A DNA stretch of 8,109 nucleotides. Source: a bacterium. GTDB lineage: Bacteria > Patescibacteriota > Minisyncoccia > Moranbacterales > UBA2206. The stretch covers positions 1 to 8,109 of the forward strand of contig JAJYJP010000040.1 of assembly GCA_021789395.1 (NCBI GenBank), read 5' to 3'. Made by a program: the position numbers and the translations under genes. Positions 6,198-8,109 of this stretch are shown here, one piece after another. The notes beneath the pieces are model-generated. The model was given only the letters and a program-made list of their open reading frames with translations, searched no databases and was not told where the DNA came from. Within the stretch, counting starts at the first letter, position 1, and the number at the start of each line of letters is the position of its first letter.

Positions 6198-7862
6198 ATG
6201 ACCGAAAATGTTAAAAAAGACAATTCAGCAAAAGACGATATTGAAGACAAGGCGAAGGCCTTGGGATTGGATTATCTCCAAGAAGCTCCGAAAAACATCC
6301 CCAGTCCGGTTATCAATATAATACCCGAAGAAGTTGCCAAAAAAAACAAGATTGTTGCTTTTGAGAGAGTTGGAAATTCAGTCAAGGTAGCCGCTCTGGA
6401 TCCGCAAGATATCAACGCTCTTAATGTCCTGAGATTTATCGCCGAAAAAGAGAAATTAGAAGTGGTTCTTTATCTGGCTGGGGAACAAGTGTTTAAAGAT
6501 ATGATCGGATTTTACGGCGGGCCGACCGAGATGGTAAAGGAGGCGGTGCAATCCTTCCAGCAAGACATGATTTTCAATCCTGAATCTGAAGACAGGGAAG
6601 CAAGTGAGAAAAGAAAAGAGGAAGTATTGAAAGATGCGCCGGTAACGAAACTGGTCCAGGTGATTATCAGCCATGCGATCGAGGGGCATGCCAGCGATAT
6701 CCATATCGAGCCGATGGAAAAAGATTATCGAGTGCGTTTTCGGGTGGATGGCATCTTGCACGTCAGTCTGATTTTGCCGAAAGAAATCGGCCCGGTGGTA
6801 ATTTCGAGAATTAAGATTTTAGCTAATTTAAAAATAGACGAAAAAAGAAAACCACAGGACGGAAGATTCCGATTGAGCAACAACAATAAGGATATTGATT
6901 TCCGTGTCTCGACCCTGCCGGTAATCAATGGGGAAAAAGTGGTGATGAGAATCTTGGACAAGGATTCGGGAATCACAAGCATCGAAAGTTTGGGATTGAT
7001 CGGCACTTCATTGGAAAACACCGAAAAGGCGATCAAGGAAACTTACGGAATGATCCTGATGACCGGACCGACCGGATCGGGAAAATCAACCACTCTTTAC
7101 GCGCTCCTTAAGATTTTGAATAATGAAGAGAGGAATATAATCACTTTGGAAGATCCGATCGAATACGACATCGAAGGGCTGAATCAGAGTCAGATCAAGC
7201 CGGAAATCGGTTATACGTTTGCAAGCGGTCTGCGTACGATTCTGCGTCAAGATCCAAATGTTATAATGGTGGGAGAGATCAGAGATGCGGAAACGGCTGA
7301 GCTGGCCGTCCACGCCGCCCTGACCGGTCACTTGATGTTTTCGACTTTGCACACCAACACCGCTATCGGCGCTATTCCGCGACTTATCGATATGGGAATC
7401 GAACCGTTCTTGATATCCTCTTCTCTCCGGATGGTGATGGCGCAGCGGTTGGTGAGAAAAATTTGCGATGATTGCAAAGAAAAAGAGACCGTTCCGGAGT
7501 TGGTCAAGAAAAATATCAAAGAAGAGGTCAAAAAGATTTCCGAAAAAGAGTTGGAAAAATACGGAATCGATCCGGACGGCGAAGTTGTTTTTTATCACGG
7601 CAAAGGCTGTGAGAAATGCAACGGTACCGGCCTGAAAGGACGAGTGGCGATTTATGAAGCGGTTCCCATTACGGAAAAGATGAAGTCGATCATTACGGAA
7701 AAGGCCGGTTCGGAAATTCTGATTACCGAGGAGAGGGATAGGATGGGACTCCTGACGATGAAGCAAGACGGTTTATTGAAAGCCTTAAAAGGACTGACGA
7801 CACTAGAAGAGATCGAGCGGGTGACGGGTGGAACGTTCGCTTTGGCCGAGGAAGACGTATAA
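6198..7862 (+). CDS. pilB: Type IV pilus extension ATPase PilB/GspE
   Basis: A cytoplasmic hexameric secretion ATPase of 554 residues, near the normal PilB length of about 560. It has an N-terminal MshEN/T2SSE-N-like domain (about 20-110) and a linker. The N2 domain contains VTKLVQVIISHAIEGHASDIHIEP (149-172) and FRVDGILH. The motor carries Walker A GPTGSGKST 290-298, Asp box TLEDPIEY 316-323, Walker B NVIMVGEIRD 354-363 (catalytic Glu360) and His box TGHLMFSTLHTN 376-387. Four cysteines, Cys423/426 and Cys471/474, form the zinc site of PilB/GspE; PilT lacks it, which excludes a retraction ATPase. PilB powers pilin polymerisation through PilC, which is not in the window. The ATG lies nine bases after the pilO stop without a Shine-Dalgarno, so translation is probably coupled to pilO. 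All catalytic motifs are intact. Confidence 0.96.
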   Translation: MTENVKKDNSAKDDIEDKAKALGLDYLQEAPKNIPSPVINIIPEEVAKKNKIVAFERVGNSVKVAALDPQDINALNVLRFIAEKEKLEVVLYLAGEQVFKDMIGFYGGPTEMVKEAVQSFQQDMIFNPESEDREASEKRKEEVLKDAPVTKLVQVIISHAIEGHASDIHIEPMEKDYRVRFRVDGILHVSLILPKEIGPVVISRIKILANLKIDEKRKPQDGRFRLSNNNKDIDFRVSTLPVINGEKVVMRILDKDSGITSIESLGLIGTSLENTEKAIKETYGMILMTGPTGSGKSTTLYALLKILNNEERNIITLEDPIEYDIEGLNQSQIKPEIGYTFASGLRTILRQDPNVIMVGEIRDAETAELAVHAALTGHLMFSTLHTNTAIGAIPRLIDMGIEPFLISSSLRMVMAQRLVRKICDDCKEKETVPELVKKNIKEEVKKISEKELEKYGIDPDGEVVFYHGKGCEKCNGTGLKGRVAIYEAVPITEKMKSIITEKAGSEILITEERDRMGLLTMKQDGLLKALKGLTTLEEIERVTGGTFALAEEDV

Positions 7863-7902
7863 TAAAAATTTTAAATTTTAAATTTCAAATTATAATTAAA
7901 TT
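7863..7902 (+). repeat. AT-only 7-bp tandem repeat with a possible -10 box
   Basis: The 40 bases between pilB and the response regulator contain a single C and no G. Bases 7866-7893 are four heptamers in a row: AAATTTT, AAATTTT, AAATTTC, AAATTAT. The last overlaps TATAAT at 7891-7896. Spacing from that hexamer would put +1 at about 7903, the A of the next ATG, which would give a leaderless mRNA. No matching -35 is seen, and TATAAT is easily met by chance in such a sequence. There is no terminator, so cotranscription with pilB is equally likely. Confidence 0.55.
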
Positions 7903-8109
7903 ATGGACGGAGAAGACAAAAAGAAAATAATGGTAGTCGAGGACGATGTTTTTGTGATGGACATCTATCACACGAAACTGGAACAGGAAGGTTTTCAGGT
8001 AATTGAGGCGGCGAACGGACTGGAAGCGATAAAAAAATTGGAAGAAGTGATTCCGGATGTGATGCTTTTGGATATCCTGATGCCTTATATGGATGGGCTG
8101 GAGGTTTTG
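7903..8109 (+). CDS. Response regulator receiver domain (CheY-like), 3' truncated by window
   Basis: The ATG at 7903-7905 opens 69 codons that run off the window. The sequence is a canonical receiver start: KKIMVVEDD at 7-15 gives the acidic pocket (Glu13, Asp14, Asp15), and VMLLDILMPYMDGLEVL at 53-69 contains the phosphoacceptor Asp57 with the following MPxMDG loop. A partner histidine kinase would phosphorylate Asp57. The conserved switch Thr/Ser and Lys, and any output domain, lie beyond the window, so a stand-alone CheY-type protein and a DNA-binding regulator cannot be told apart. The gene follows pilB by 40 AT-only bases on the same strand, suggesting control of pilus activity or of pilus gene expression. 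There is no Shine-Dalgarno. The next ATG (codon 10) would cut into the first strand of the fold, so the upstream start is preferred. Confidence 0.92.
   Translation, partial: MDGEDKKKIMVVEDDVFVMDIYHTKLEQEGFQVIEAANGLEAIKKLEEVIPDVMLLDILMPYMDGLEVL

Noticed and set aside
7086..7766. Long minus-strand frame (226 residues) inside pilB
   Set aside because: It is a shadow of the strongly conserved PilB motor domain; the composition is rich in Arg, His, Phe and Asn with no protein-family motif.
6198..7862. pilT (retraction ATPase) as the identity of the secretion ATPase
   Set aside because: The protein has an N-terminal MshEN-like domain and the four-cysteine zinc site, both absent from PilT.

Overview
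The window looks like a chromosomal segment of a Patescibacteria/CPR-type bacterium, most likely in the Parcubacteria–Microgenomates range. The grounds are the compact pilM-pilN-pilO-pilB type IV pilus cluster with no pilP or pilQ after pilO, the AT-only low-complexity tracts between genes, the near absence of Shine-Dalgarno sites, and the overall flavour of the proteins. This placement is an inference from gene style, not from a marker gene. comF ends at TGA and no gene has an in-frame TGA, so the standard bacterial code fits and the UGA-glycine code of Gracilibacteria/SR1 does not.

Left part (1-3524): the plus strand opens with the last 58 codons of an RtcB RNA ligase. It converges, across 23 AT-rich bases, on two minus-strand genes: a ComF-family phosphoribosyltransferase with two zinc knuckles, and upstream of it a full-length ClpC-type AAA+ unfoldase. 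The 103-base gap between these two is built largely of degenerate 7-bp repeats that run into the comF start codon and up to the clpC stop codon.

Middle (3525-3744): a 220-bp divergent control region. It holds a sigma70-type promoter for clpC, whose -35 box is the TTG that a gene caller might take as the clpC start, and an extended -10 promoter for pilM. Between them lie phased T-tracts suggesting bent DNA and one perfect 9-bp DnaA box.

Right part (3745-8109): an apparent plus-strand operon for the inner-membrane platform and motor of a type IV pilus. It encodes PilM (actin-like, cytoplasmic), PilN-like and PilO-like single-pass membrane proteins, and the PilB/GspE extension ATPase, then the start of a CheY-like response regulator cut by the window edge. 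PilM should bind the PilN N-terminus, PilN and PilO should pair through their coiled coils and ferredoxin-like domains, and PilB should drive pilin assembly. Small hairpins sit just before pilN and pilO, and the pilO one overlaps its ribosome-binding site. ComF next to a pilus cluster fits a DNA-uptake role, but no ComEA, ComEC or pilin gene is in view.

I see no RNA gene, CRISPR array, mobile element or wholly unknown system. The genes are known families, and the points of interest are in the intergenic DNA and the start sites.
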